A DNA stretch of 64,000 bases from positions 1-64,000 of the forward strand of contig JAFWPH010000003.1 of NCBI GenBank assembly GCA_017509605.1, in the 5' to 3' direction. Made by a program: the position numbers and the translations under genes. This DNA is from Bacteroidaceae bacterium (GTDB taxonomy: Bacteria > Bacteroidota > Bacteroidia > Bacteroidales > Bacteroidaceae). Positions 18,083 through 26,614 of this stretch are shown piece by piece. The notes under the pieces were generated by a model. That model ran no database searches and was not told the origin of the DNA. It was given only the letters and a program-made list of their open reading frames with translations. Every line of letters starts with the position of its first letter. Position 1 is the first letter of the stretch.

Positions 18083-19705
18083 ATGGCGACGACGGATAAA
18101 GATTTTATGGTGGCGATTGAACTGGGGTCTTCGAGAATCTCAGGCATCGCCGGTAAAAAGACTGCGGATGGTGGTGTGCAGATTATTGCGTACTCGTCTG
18201 TGAAATCAGACGGATGTATCCGCCATGGTATCATCAGCAATGAGGTGAAAACCAAACAAGCCATTGGTGAAGTGGTGAGTAAACTCGAAGCGCAACTCAA
18301 GATGAGTGTGAAACGGGCGTACATTGGCCTCGGTGGCCAGTCCCTGCGCTCATACATCGCATTGGAAAAGAAAGACTTGCTTTCCAAGGCATCCATCACG
18401 GAACAAATCAAGGAATCGCTTTATGACGAAAGCGTTAAACTGCCTTACCCAGAATATGAGACGCTGAAAACCATTCCGTTGGAATATAAGGTCGATTCCA
18501 AGATCGTGGCTGACCCCGTAGGTGAGTTCGGCACACGCATTGAGGCCCAGTTCCTCAATATCATCGCCAAGGAGTCGTTGAGAAACAACATCAGAAGCAC
18601 CGTCGCTTCCAATGGGGTCGATATTGTGGATACACCCATCCAAATCAAATGCCTTGCCGACAATATCACTACTGATGTGGAGAAAAGCTCAGGCTGCGCT
18701 GTGGTGGATCTTGGGGCAGAGACCACTTCTGTCATCGTTTACAAGAACAAGACAGAACGGTACCTGGTGGTCATACCGCTTGGAGTGGCTACCATCACCA
18801 AGGATATCATGTCAATCAAGCAGATAGAAGAAGCTGAGGCTGAGAGCATCAAAATGAAATATGGCGACGCTTATCCCGATTACAATGCTGCCGAAGGAGA
18901 AGGCAAGCAGAAAAACTATACTACTGCCGATGGACGCAACATCGAAATCATTGACCTTCAGAAAATCATAGAGGCACGCACCCGCGAGATCGTGACCAAT
19001 GTCTTCGCCCAAATCCGTAAGTCGGGACTTGCCGACAATCTCCTTTCGGGTATCATACTCGCTGGTGGCGGTTCCAACATGAAGAACATCACCAAATTGT
19101 TCGAGGAGATGTATAAAGAAAACATCAAACCAGAACAGGTGAAGGTGAGAGTGGCCAGCAAGCTGCTGGCGACGGTCACTAAGGTCTCTGGCATCTCGTT
19201 GTCGCTCGACAACAACATCTTCAATACGCTCCTTTCCATTCTTGTCAAAGGAAATACCCCTTGTGGAGGGGACTCCATAGACAACAACTTGTTCGACAGC
19301 GCCGCCGCCAATGAGGCAGCCGCACAGAGAGCCAAAGAACTGGAGGAAGAGAACAAGGCCATTGAGAGGCTCAAAGAGGTGAATGAGGAAATCCGAAAGA
19401 CCGTGGACCAACTCAATGACATGAAACGCCAGCTGACCAAGAATCCCAAGGACAAGAAGCTCGTTAAGCAGGCTCTGGAGACGTATGATCAAGCTTATCT
19501 GCCAGAGGATTGCGATAAATGCCTGAAAGTCATTGACGGCAAAGACAAGTACAAGACTCAATATAAGGAAACGGAAGACCTCAAGGCCGTGTACGAGAAA
19601 GCCATGGATGAGCTCAACACGAAGATTGAGTCGGCTAAGAAGGCTAACAGTTTACTCGGAAGGCTTCAAAACATGATGAAGGACCTTCTCAATGACGAGA
19701 ATTAA
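18083..19705 (+). CDS. ftsA: Division protein FtsA with coiled-coil C-terminal extension
   Basis: FtsA is the actin-like protein that tethers FtsZ to the membrane. The N-terminus 'MVAIELGSSRISGIAGKK' is the phosphate-1 loop, 'GLGGQSLRSYIALEKKDL' marks the 1C (SHS2) domain, 'GCAVVDLGAETTSVIVY' is phosphate-2, and 'GIILAGGGSNMKN' the adenosine motif. The protein is 540 residues, about 120 more than the enterobacterial one. The extra part (about 409-540) is rich in Lys and Glu and predicted to be coiled coil (KELEEENKAIERLKEV). The protein ends in 'SLLGRLQNMMKDLLND', which can form an amphipathic helix, as expected for the membrane-targeting sequence. Confidence 0.94.
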   Translation: MATTDKDFMVAIELGSSRISGIAGKKTADGGVQIIAYSSVKSDGCIRHGIISNEVKTKQAIGEVVSKLEAQLKMSVKRAYIGLGGQSLRSYIALEKKDLLSKASITEQIKESLYDESVKLPYPEYETLKTIPLEYKVDSKIVADPVGEFGTRIEAQFLNIIAKESLRNNIRSTVASNGVDIVDTPIQIKCLADNITTDVEKSSGCAVVDLGAETTSVIVYKNKTERYLVVIPLGVATITKDIMSIKQIEEAEAESIKMKYGDAYPDYNAAEGEGKQKNYTTADGRNIEIIDLQKIIEARTREIVTNVFAQIRKSGLADNLLSGIILAGGGSNMKNITKLFEEMYKENIKPEQVKVRVASKLLATVTKVSGISLSLDNNIFNTLLSILVKGNTPCGGDSIDNNLFDSAAANEAAAQRAKELEEENKAIERLKEVNEEIRKTVDQLNDMKRQLTKNPKDKKLVKQALETYDQAYLPEDCDKCLKVIDGKDKYKTQYKETEDLKAVYEKAMDELNTKIESAKKANSLLGRLQNMMKDLLNDEN

Positions 19706-19729
19706 TAAACGAATAAATAACTACAATAT

Positions 19730-21028
19730 ATGGAAGAAGCAGTTTTTTCATTCCCAACGGGAAACCCCTCTATCATCAAGGTGATAGGTGTGGGAGGTGG
19801 CGGTAGCAATGCTGTCAACCACATGTACAATGAGGGCATCCACGATGTGAGTTTTGTGGTCTGCAACACCGACAACAAGGCATTACAGGATTCGCCCGTA
19901 CCTACCAAACTGCAGTTGGGCACCGAGGGACTCGGCGCCGGCAATAGGCCAGAGAAGGCAAAGGCGGCTACCATGGAATCAATCGAAGAGGTGAAACGGA
20001 TGCTCGACGATGGCTCCACCAAGATGGTGTTCGTCACCGCCGGTATGGGCGGTGGTACCGGAACAGGTGCAGCGCCAATCATCGCCAAGACAGCGAAGAA
20101 TATGGATATCCTCACTGTCGGCATCGTCACCATCCCGTTCAAGTGGGAAGGCAAGAAAAAGATAGACCAGGCACTCGATGGTGTGGATGAGATCAGTCAG
20201 AATGTCGATGCCCTTCTGGTTATCAATAATGAGCGCTTGTTGGACATCTACCAAGACCTCACCGTCATCAATGCCTTCGCCAAGGCAGATGACACACTCT
20301 GCAACGCAGCAAGAAGCATCGCCGAGATCATCACCATGCACGGTATCATCAACCTTGACTTCAATGATGTGAAGACCGTGCTGAAGGATGGCGGAGTGGC
20401 CATCATGAGCACTGGTTACGGAAGGGGAGAAGGACGTGTCACTTCCGCTATCGAGGACGCCCTCAACTCGCCTCTGCTCAACAACAACGATATCTATCAC
20501 TCCAAGAAGATCCTGCTGCTCATCTCATTCAGCACTACCGACGACCAGCAGTCGCTTATGATGGACGAGATGAAGGAGGTCACCAGCTTCATGGAGAAGG
20601 TCAAGAATGAGGATGTGGAGACAAAATGGGGACTTTGTGTGGACCAGTCACTCGGAGAGCAAGTCAAGGTGACAATCCTTGCCACCGGATTCGGTCTCAA
20701 GAGTGTCAACACAGAGGAGATGGACAATTACCTCATCATGCATCCCATCTCTAAGGAGGAACAAGAGGCGCTCGATGACAATGCGGAGAGGATTGCCCAA
20801 CGACGCGACAGCTATTACGGCCCAGAGGATAACAACAAGATCTCTCAGAGGAGTTACCAGTACTTCACCTTCAGCGATGAGGATCTCGACAACGACGAGG
20901 TCATCAGCAGTGTGGAAGCCACACCGACCTACGGACGGACACGTGATAAACTCAAGAGCCTGACCACAAAAAAAGTGGATAAGGTCGGCATCTCCAATGC
21001 TGGCAGTGCCCAGGTCATCAGTTTCTGA
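19730..21028 (+). CDS. ftsZ: Cell division GTPase FtsZ
   Basis: FtsZ polymerises into the division ring. The 432-residue protein has the GTPase motif 'GMGGGTGTGAAPI' near residue 105, the N-terminal 'KVIGVGGGGSNAVNHM' loop and the synergy loop 'NLDFNDVKTVLKDGG'. A linker of about 80 residues follows the C-terminal domain. The extreme C-terminus (NAGSAQVISF) does not resemble the DIPAFLR-type peptide by which FtsZ of many bacteria binds FtsA. It is the last dcw gene; a weak ATGC/GCAT hairpin and a T8 run lie at 21032-21069, and no clear terminator is seen. Confidence 0.97.
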   Translation: MEEAVFSFPTGNPSIIKVIGVGGGGSNAVNHMYNEGIHDVSFVVCNTDNKALQDSPVPTKLQLGTEGLGAGNRPEKAKAATMESIEEVKRMLDDGSTKMVFVTAGMGGGTGTGAAPIIAKTAKNMDILTVGIVTIPFKWEGKKKIDQALDGVDEISQNVDALLVINNERLLDIYQDLTVINAFAKADDTLCNAARSIAEIITMHGIINLDFNDVKTVLKDGGVAIMSTGYGRGEGRVTSAIEDALNSPLLNNNDIYHSKKILLLISFSTTDDQQSLMMDEMKEVTSFMEKVKNEDVETKWGLCVDQSLGEQVKVTILATGFGLKSVNTEEMDNYLIMHPISKEEQEALDDNAERIAQRRDSYYGPEDNNKISQRSYQYFTFSDEDLDNDEVISSVEATPTYGRTRDKLKSLTTKKVDKVGISNAGSAQVISF

Positions 21029-21093
21029 TCATGCGGGGACAGCGAACATCTGCATCATTCCTTTTTTTTGATATTCATAAACACGAACTTTCG

Positions 21094-21145
21094 TTAGGCC
21101 AAATGAGCAGATTGTAACTTTTCTCAATCTGCCATGGCGAGAAAA
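21094..21145 (+). repeat. Intergenic hairpin repeat, copy 1 (before yqeY)
   Basis: Contains the conserved blocks ATGAGCAGA and GCCATGGCGAGAAAA on either side of a perfect hairpin, CAGATTG/CAATCTG. A very similar sequence lies at 60660-60713 in front of the IMP cyclohydrolase gene, in the same orientation relative to its gene, and more diverged ones at 53134 and 54897-55148. It ends 23 bases before yqeY. It matches no riboswitch that I know. Confidence 0.6.
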
Positions 21146-21168
21146 CGACTGTATATATTCGAACGAAA

Positions 21169-21618
21169 ATGGATCTTTTTGAACAAGTTAGCAAAGGTAT
21201 TATCGAGGCAATGAAGGCCAAGGACGCCGTTCGCCGCGATACACTCAGAAATGTGAAGAAGGTGTTCCTGGAGGCCAAGACTGCTCCTGGATCGAACGAC
21301 GAGCTGAAAGACGCAGACGCCCTCAAGATACTACAGAAACTGGCCAAACAAGGACGTGAGTCGGCTGAGATCTACCAGGCTCAGGGGCGTCCTGACCTGG
21401 CCGAGGAAGAAATGGCTCAGGTAAAGGTCATCGAGGAGTATCTGCCCAAACAGTTGTCAGAGGAGGAGCTCGAACTCAAACTCAAGGAAATCATCGCCCA
21501 AGTAGGCGCCACATCGCCCAAGGAAATGGGTAAGGTAATGGGAGTGGCCACAAAGCAACTCGCCGGTCTGGCTGATGGCAAGGCTATCTCTGCCAAGGTG
21601 AAACAACTGCTGTCATAA
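21169..21618 (+). CDS. GatB/YqeY domain protein
   Basis: This 149-residue protein is the free-standing form of the YqeY/GatB tail domain. It opens with 'MDLFEQVSKGIIEAMKAKD', continues with 'LRNVKKVFLEAKTAPGS', and the C-terminal part 'SPKEMGKVMGVATKQLAGLADGKAISAKVKQLL' region is the family signature. In GatB this domain contacts tRNA; the role of the solo protein is not settled, although a tRNA-related one is often assumed. It lies after ftsZ with a structured repeat in front and a strong terminator 72 bases behind. All expected family length is present. Confidence 0.92.
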   Translation: MDLFEQVSKGIIEAMKAKDAVRRDTLRNVKKVFLEAKTAPGSNDELKDADALKILQKLAKQGRESAEIYQAQGRPDLAEEEMAQVKVIEEYLPKQLSEEELELKLKEIIAQVGATSPKEMGKVMGVATKQLAGLADGKAISAKVKQLLS

Positions 21619-21690
21619 GCCACTTGCCTTCTATCACAAGCTACAGCGACAATAGTTCTATAGTCATAGTTGGCTGCGGTACAAAAAATT

Positions 21691-21726
21691 GGAGGAAATC
21701 TGAACCAGATTTCCTCCTTTTTTTCT
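21691..21726 (+). terminator. Rho-independent terminator after yqeY
   Basis: An 11-base perfect stem GGAGGAAATCT/AGATTTCCTCC with loop GAACC is followed by a run of T. It ends the ftsZ-yqeY transcript. Confidence 0.93.
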
Positions 21727-21740
21727 AAAACCTTTGGTAA

Positions 21741-21793
21741 GTCTTTTTAGAAAAGAGAGCCGACGCGGTCAGAATCACTTCTCATTGGTCGGC
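21741..21793 (-). terminator. Possible terminator of gyrB
   Basis: Read on the minus strand, GCCGAC and GTCGGC form a six-base stem around a 23-base loop and are followed by TCTCTTTTCT. The long loop makes this only a moderate candidate. Confidence 0.4.
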
Positions 21794-21852
21794 ACGAGAA
21801 TATGTAAGAATTGAATGAAATAATTAATATACATGATGAAAAAACTTCTTCA

Positions 21853-23856
21853 TTATGCGTCGATGTTGGCGTAGGTGGCGTTCTTCTCAATGAACTCCCT
21901 GCGTGGTCCCACATCGTCGCCCATCAGCATGGAGAATGTGTAGTCGGCCTCTGCCGCATCCTCTATGGTTACCTGCTTCAGCAGTCGGGTGGCAGGATTC
22001 ATTGTGGTTTCCCACAACTGCTCAGGATTCATCTCACCCAAACCTTTGTAACGCTGCGTATGAATGCTGTTTTCCGTTCCGTCGCCATAACGCTCGATGA
22101 AACGCATGCGGTCGGCCTCAGTATAGCAGTACTCACGTACCTTGCCTTTGGTGCAGAGGTAGAGTGGGGGCGTGGCAATATAGAGACGGCCATCGCGAAT
22201 CAACTGGGGCATATAGCGGAAGAACAAGGTCATCAGAAGGGTGTCGATGTGCGAGCCATCGACATCGGCATCGGTCATGATGATGGTCTTGTAGTAACGG
22301 AGTTTCTCGTAGTTGGCTTCTTTGGTGTCATCTGCGTTCAAACCGAAACGGACTCCCAGAGCCTGAATGATGTTGTTTACCTCTTCATGCTCGAAAGCCT
22401 TGTGCCACATCACTCTCTCCACGTTGAAAATCTTACCGCGGATGGGAAGGATAGCCTGGAAATGACGGTCGCGTCCTTGCTTGGCGGAACCGCCGGCGGA
22501 GTCTCCCTCCACGATAAACATTTCGCAGTTGGCGGCGTCGCGGTCGGAGCAGTCAGCCAGTTTGCCAGGAAGGCCACCTCCTGTCATGGGGTTCTTGCGC
22601 TGAACGCTCTCGCGTGCCCTGCGGGCAGCCACACGTGCTGTGGCGGCAAGTGCCACCTTGTCGATGATCATCTTGGCCTCCTTCGGATGCTCCTCCAGAT
22701 AATTGGTCAAGGCCTCGCCTACAGCCTGGTTCACAGCACCGGCAACCTCGGAGTTACCCAGTTTTGTCTTTGTCTGACCCTCGAACTGAGGTTCAGCCAC
22801 CTTGACGGATATCACTGCAGTCAATCCCTCGCGGAAGTCCTCACCGCTGATCTCAACTTTCTGCTTCTCCAGTTTCTCAATGACCTTGGAGTCTTCGGCA
22901 TATTTCTTCAGCACCCTTGTCAGGGCAGAACGGAATCCAGCCAGGTGCGTGCCACCCTCTATGGTGTTGATGTTGTTGACATATGAATGGATGTTCTCCG
23001 CATACGAGGTGTTGTACATGATGGCGATCTCGATGGGAGTATCTGCCTTCTCTGTGTTCAGGTATATCACATCGTCAAACAAATGGGAGCGAGTGCTGTC
23101 GATATAACGCACGAAGTCCTTCAAACCTCCTTCTGAGTAGAAAGTTTCCTTGCGGTCGCCATCTATGCCCACTTCGGCATTCATGTTCTGACGCTTGTCG
23201 GTGAGCGAGATCCGAAGACCCGCATTCAGATAGGCCAACTCGCGCATGCGGTTGGCGAGAATGTCGAACTTATACACAGTGGTGGTGAAGATGCTCTTGT
23301 CGGGCCAGAACTGCTGACGTGTGCCGCGCAAGTCTGTCACACCCACCTCTTTCACATCATACAAAGGTTTGCCACAACTGTATTCCTGCTGATAAATCTT
23401 ACCATCACGGAATACCTGGGATATCATCTTGCTTGACAAGCCGTTCACACAACTTACACCCACTCCGTGGAGGCCGCCCGACACTTTGTAAGAGCCTTTG
23501 TCGAACTTGCCGCCAGCATGGAGCACAGTCATCACCACCTCAAGGGCGCTGCGATGCTCTTTCTCGTGCATATCCACGGGGATACCACGACCGTTGTCTT
23601 GTACTGTTATGGAGTTGTCTTCATTGATGGTCACCTCAATGTGGGTGCAGAACCCAGCAAGGGCTTCGTCGATGGAGTTATCGACCACCTCATAGACCAA
23701 ATGGTGCAATCCTTTCTCACTGATGTCACCAATATACATGGCGGGACGCTTACGAACGGCCTCAAGGCCTTCAAGCACCTGAATGTTATTGGCGGAGTAG
23801 CTCTCATCTATTTCCTGGTCGGATAAAGTGCTACCGTTGATGTTTAGTTCGCTCAT
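21853..23856 (-). CDS. gyrB: DNA gyrase subunit B
   Basis: GyrB is the ATPase subunit of DNA gyrase. The 667-residue protein has the GHKL ATP-binding motifs 'EVVDNSIDEALAG', 'DNGRGIPVDMHEK' and 'SGGLHGVGVSCVNGLS', a transducer domain, the Toprim motif 'EGDSAGGSAKQGRDR' near residue 433, 'DADVDGSHIDTLL', and the C-terminal 'RYKGLGEMNPEQLWETTM'. A 'QTKTKLGNSEV' segment is also typical of GyrB. The length is normal for a GyrB without the gammaproteobacterial insertion. Its promoter lies about 100 bases upstream at 23956-23963. It stands alone on the minus strand between yqeY and rpsT. Confidence 0.97.
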   Translation of the reverse strand: MSELNINGSTLSDQEIDESYSANNIQVLEGLEAVRKRPAMYIGDISEKGLHHLVYEVVDNSIDEALAGFCTHIEVTINEDNSITVQDNGRGIPVDMHEKEHRSALEVVMTVLHAGGKFDKGSYKVSGGLHGVGVSCVNGLSSKMISQVFRDGKIYQQEYSCGKPLYDVKEVGVTDLRGTRQQFWPDKSIFTTTVYKFDILANRMRELAYLNAGLRISLTDKRQNMNAEVGIDGDRKETFYSEGGLKDFVRYIDSTRSHLFDDVIYLNTEKADTPIEIAIMYNTSYAENIHSYVNNINTIEGGTHLAGFRSALTRVLKKYAEDSKVIEKLEKQKVEISGEDFREGLTAVISVKVAEPQFEGQTKTKLGNSEVAGAVNQAVGEALTNYLEEHPKEAKMIIDKVALAATARVAARRARESVQRKNPMTGGGLPGKLADCSDRDAANCEMFIVEGDSAGGSAKQGRDRHFQAILPIRGKIFNVERVMWHKAFEHEEVNNIIQALGVRFGLNADDTKEANYEKLRYYKTIIMTDADVDGSHIDTLLMTLFFRYMPQLIRDGRLYIATPPLYLCTKGKVREYCYTEADRMRFIERYGDGTENSIHTQRYKGLGEMNPEQLWETTMNPATRLLKQVTIEDAAEADYTFSMLMGDDVGPRREFIEKNATYANIDA

Positions 23857-23955
23857 TTCTAATTTTCTGTTGCTTACTTTTTACCCTATTTTTGAAAATT
23901 GAGTGTGAGTATGCTTTTTGGTAACGGGTTTGCTGTAACCTTTTCTTTTACGCTA

Positions 23956-23963
23956 CAAAGTTA
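23956..23963 (-). promoter_or_regulatory. gyrB promoter -7 box
   Basis: TAACTTTG on the minus strand, 99 bases before the gyrB ATG, is a perfect -7 match. No clear -33 element is present. Confidence 0.6.
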
Positions 23964-24060
23964 CATTTTTTTTCTCATATATCGAAGCATTTCCATGATT
24001 ATTTCCAGCGAAAAATAATATTTTTCACCTATTTTTCGCCTGCCTGCAAATCCCCAACAC

Positions 24061-24096
24061 AAAAAAGCCGGCATCCCTTGGGAATACCGGCTTTTA
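24061..24096 (-). terminator. rpsT terminator
   Basis: On the minus strand AAGCCGG and CCGGCTT form the ends of an imperfect stem (with GGTATTCCC/GGGATGCC inside) followed by six T residues. It starts 24 bases after the rpsT stop codon. Confidence 0.9.
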
Positions 24097-24119
24097 TGAT
24101 TGAAAAACTGTTCTTTTCC

Positions 24120-24374
24120 TTACGCGAGCTTGGCAATGTACTTGGCGGCGCCAGACTTCAGGTTGGCGGCTTTTCTCCAGTGGATCACGTTGTTCTTAGC
24201 GAGTTTGTCCAACATCTTCTGAAGTGCGGGAAGCTGAGCTGTGGCCTCTGCCTTGTCGGTAGTGCCGCGGAGTTTACGAAGTGCGTTACGCATAGTCTTT
24301 GCGTAATAGTGGTTGCGCAGTCTGCGTGTTTCTGCCTGACGGATGCGCTTTAAAGCTGATTTGTGATTTGCCAT
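24120..24374 (-). CDS. rpsT: 30S ribosomal protein S20
   Basis: S20 is a small basic primary-binding protein of the 30S subunit. The 84 residues begin '[21 protein letters not shown]', include '[10 protein letters not shown]', and end '[12 protein letters not shown]', matching S20 over its whole length, including the conserved Ala/Lys-rich helices. The gene is the last of a minus-strand unit: tRNA-Glu lies 140 bases upstream with its own strong promoter and no terminator in between, so the two are probably co-transcribed and the transcript is cut to release the tRNA. Confidence 0.97.
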   Translation of the reverse strand: MANHKSALKRIRQAETRRLRNHYYAKTMRNALRKLRGTTDKAEATAQLPALQKMLDKLAKNNVIHWRKAANLKSGAAKYIAKLA

Positions 24375-24514
24375 TTTATATTATTTCTTTTTTATAATTC
24401 TTACATAAATAAATTGTTTTCAAGTCGATAGATGAAATAGACTTACGCTGTCCTTCCGACACATGCTCGTCCATACATTCCGCACGACCCAAAAACAGCA
24501 ACTTCATTGAGTAG

Positions 24515-24586
24515 TAGTCCCTAGCAGAATCGAACTGCTCTTTAGAGAATGAAAATCTCTCGTCCTAACCGATAGACGAAGGGACC
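24515..24586 (-). tRNA. tRNA-Glu (anticodon TTC)
   Basis: Minus-strand cloverleaf with acceptor GGTCCCT/AGGGACT (first pair G-U), anticodon stem AGAGA/TCTCT around loop TTTTCAT (anticodon TTC), T arm AGCAG/CTGCT with TTCGATT loop, and discriminator A. CCA is not encoded. A perfect promoter precedes it and rpsT follows. Confidence 0.95.
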
Positions 24587-24625
24587 GACCTGTGGCAAAA
24601 TCCGTTGTTCGTAGGATTTGCGGTG

Positions 24626-24656
24626 CAAAGTTAGTCACTTTTATTTGATTCACAAA
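24626..24656 (-). promoter_or_regulatory. Promoter of tRNA-Glu/rpsT
   Basis: On the minus strand TTTG (24656-24653) and TAACTTTG (24633-24626) are separated by 19 bases. The bases after the -7 box, CACCGC, are GC-rich and are the same as in the tRNA-Phe and rplS promoters. Confidence 0.85.
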
Positions 24657-24750
24657 AAAATCTTCGTCTTTTTTTCCAAAAACTACATTTTTTTGTATAT
24701 CACCCCCCTCTTTTTTAGTTCACATCAACCTTTATTCTGCCTTTTGTTTG

Positions 24751-24758
24751 TAATTTTG
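24751..24758 (+). promoter_or_regulatory. recO promoter -7 box
   Basis: TAATTTTG, 29 bases before the recO ATG. The -33 element is not clear. An AAAGGAGG purine stretch at 24763-24770, 17 bases before the ATG, is a rare Shine-Dalgarno-like sequence but too far upstream to be convincing. Confidence 0.55.
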
Positions 24759-24787
24759 CACAAAAGGAGGATAATGATTGATGGTAT

Positions 24788-25513
24788 ATGATTGAGCGTT
24801 TACAAGGCATAGTGCTGAGGATCGTGAAGTATTCCGACAACGACATGATGGTGGATATGTTCACCGACATGCGAGGGCGGACCACCTTCAACGTGCGGGT
24901 GGCCCGCAAGTCGCGGTCGCTCTCGTCCGCATCGCTCTGGCGACCTCTCTCGTTGGTGGAGTTCGACACCGACATACGGCCAAACAGAGCCGTCAACAAT
25001 ATCAAGAACGCCAGGGCGATGGCCGACTACAACGGGATCAATGCGTCGCTCGAGAAGTCATGCCAGGTGCTTTTCATGGCCGAGGTGCTTTACCATGCGC
25101 TGAAGAACGAGCCAAGAAACCGCGCTCTCTACGACTTCATCAACTTGTCGATGCAATGGCTTGAACTGGCGGAACAGGGCTACGCCAACTTCCACATCGT
25201 TTTCTCGGTGCAGCTGATGCGCTTTCTCGGCATCTTCCCCAATCTGGACACCTATTACCCGAACGCGTTCTTCGATATGATGGAAGGCAACTACTCACTA
25301 ATGCCGCCACCTCACGCCTACAGCTTACGCCCGCCCGAAACCGAGGCGTTGCCTGTGCTGGCAAGGTTGAGGTACACCACCATGAGGCGGCTGAAGTGGA
25401 GCAGGGCACAGCGCGGACGCTGTCTGAAACTGCTCAACGACTACTATAGGCTGCATATCCCCTCTTTTCCAGAGCTCAAGTCAATAGATGTCCTCACCGA
25501 GGTCTTCGACTGA
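24788..25513 (+). CDS. recO: DNA repair protein RecO
   Basis: RecO helps load RecA onto SSB-coated single-stranded DNA with RecR. The 241-residue protein starts with an OB-fold ('IVLRIVKYSDNDMMVDMFTDMRGR', residues about 8-31 overlapping the family's first strands) and continues with the helical bundle seen in RecO ('AEVLYHALKNEPRNRALYDF', 'FLGIFPNLDTYYPNAFFD'). The zinc-binding cysteines found in some RecO proteins are absent, as is common in Bacteroidetes. It has its own promoter and lies alone between tRNA-Glu and the glycine-lipid genes. Confidence 0.9.
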   Translation: MIERLQGIVLRIVKYSDNDMMVDMFTDMRGRTTFNVRVARKSRSLSSASLWRPLSLVEFDTDIRPNRAVNNIKNARAMADYNGINASLEKSCQVLFMAEVLYHALKNEPRNRALYDFINLSMQWLELAEQGYANFHIVFSVQLMRFLGIFPNLDTYYPNAFFDMMEGNYSLMPPPHAYSLRPPETEALPVLARLRYTTMRRLKWSRAQRGRCLKLLNDYYRLHIPSFPELKSIDVLTEVFD

Positions 25514-25650
25514 TTCAACTCCTTTCACGTATGGTTGCTTTTTGAAAGCAATGGGTAAAGATAAGCCTACTTTGTGCTACATTTTTTCGTGATATTTATA
25601 CTTAAAAGAAGGATGTCGCCAATTAAAACAGCAAATAATTGGAATAATTA

Positions 25651-25681
25651 TTGCAAAATTTAAAAAGATAGACTAATTTTG
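25651..25681 (+). promoter_or_regulatory. Promoter of glsA-glsB
   Basis: TTG at 25651-25653 and TAATTTTG at 25674-25681 are 20 bases apart. The expected transcript start would leave a leader of roughly 10-15 bases before the glsA ATG at 25700. Confidence 0.8.
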
Positions 25682-25699
25682 CGGTGTTCAAAGAATGTT

Positions 25700-26533
25700 A
25701 TGGCTGAAGAAAAGGAACTTTTTTTGATAGATGTGGATAAGATCATCAGTGAGAAAGCTGGCGACAAGGCTAAGTTTATTCCCAAGTTCGTCAACAACTG
25801 GCTGAAGAAAATTCTGCATCAGGAAGACGTGAACGCATTCATCGGGGGGGATGCCGCCGGAAAGGTGGGCATTGACTTTCTCGATGCCTGTATCGAGTAT
25901 CTCGATATGAAGATGGAGGTGTTTGGCCTTGACGAACTGCCTCCCAATGAGGACGGTAAGTTTTTCACTTTCACTTCCAACCACCCTTTGGGCGGAGCCG
26001 ACGGTGTGGCGCTTGGACAAATCCTCTGCCACAAGTACGACAGCAAGGTGAAATATCTGGTCAACGACGTGCTGATGAACCTGCATGGTCTGGCCCCACT
26101 CTGTGTGCCTGTCAACAAGACCGGGTCCCAGTCGAGGAACCTGCCGCAGATGGTCGATACCGCTTTCAAGTCTGAAAACAATGTGCTGATGTTCCCCGCA
26201 GGACTGTGCTCCAGGAAAATCGACGGCGTCATACAGGATTTGCCTTGGAAAAAAACCTTCATCTCCAAGAGCGTGGAGTACCACCGCGATGTCATCCCTG
26301 TCAGATTCTCTGGACACAACTCCGAGAAATTCTACAACATCGCCAACATCTGCAAGAAGTTCCATATCAAGTTCAACCTCGCCATGCTGTTCCTCGTCGA
26401 TGAGATGTACAAGAACAGGGGAAAGAAGATGACCGTCACCTTTGGCAAGCCCATCCCCTGGCAGACTTTCGACAAGTCGAAGACGCCGGCGCAGTGGGCG
26501 CAATGGGTGCGCGACAAGGTTTACGAACTATAA
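25700..26533 (+). CDS. glsA: O-acyltransferase for glycine lipid synthesis (GlsA-like)
   Basis: This 277-residue protein belongs to the PlsC-type (1-acyl-glycerol-3-phosphate) acyltransferases. The catalytic HX4D motif is 'NHPLGGAD' near residue 95, followed by 'FPAGLCSRK' as the second block, and it ends 'KKMTVTFGKPIPWQTFDK'. Together with the next gene it matches the Bacteroides pair glsA-glsB, in which GlsB N-acylates glycine with a 3-hydroxy fatty acid and GlsA O-acylates the product, giving glycine lipids of the membrane. The start is the ATG at 25700; an in-frame TTG at 25679 lies inside the promoter and is unlikely. Pathway assignment is by homology of both neighbours and order. Confidence 0.82.
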   Translation: MAEEKELFLIDVDKIISEKAGDKAKFIPKFVNNWLKKILHQEDVNAFIGGDAAGKVGIDFLDACIEYLDMKMEVFGLDELPPNEDGKFFTFTSNHPLGGADGVALGQILCHKYDSKVKYLVNDVLMNLHGLAPLCVPVNKTGSQSRNLPQMVDTAFKSENNVLMFPAGLCSRKIDGVIQDLPWKKTFISKSVEYHRDVIPVRFSGHNSEKFYNIANICKKFHIKFNLAMLFLVDEMYKNRGKKMTVTFGKPIPWQTFDKSKTPAQWAQWVRDKVYEL

Positions 26534-26614
26534 GTATGATTGATATGCCTCAGCTCTGCTTTTCTGTCAGGGTCAGAGGCGTTAATGTTGGATAAACTAT
26601 AAGATACATAGATA

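Noticed and set aside
21811-22986. A 391-codon open frame on the plus strand
   Set aside because: It is antisense to gyrB over nearly its whole length, and gyrB has all family motifs.
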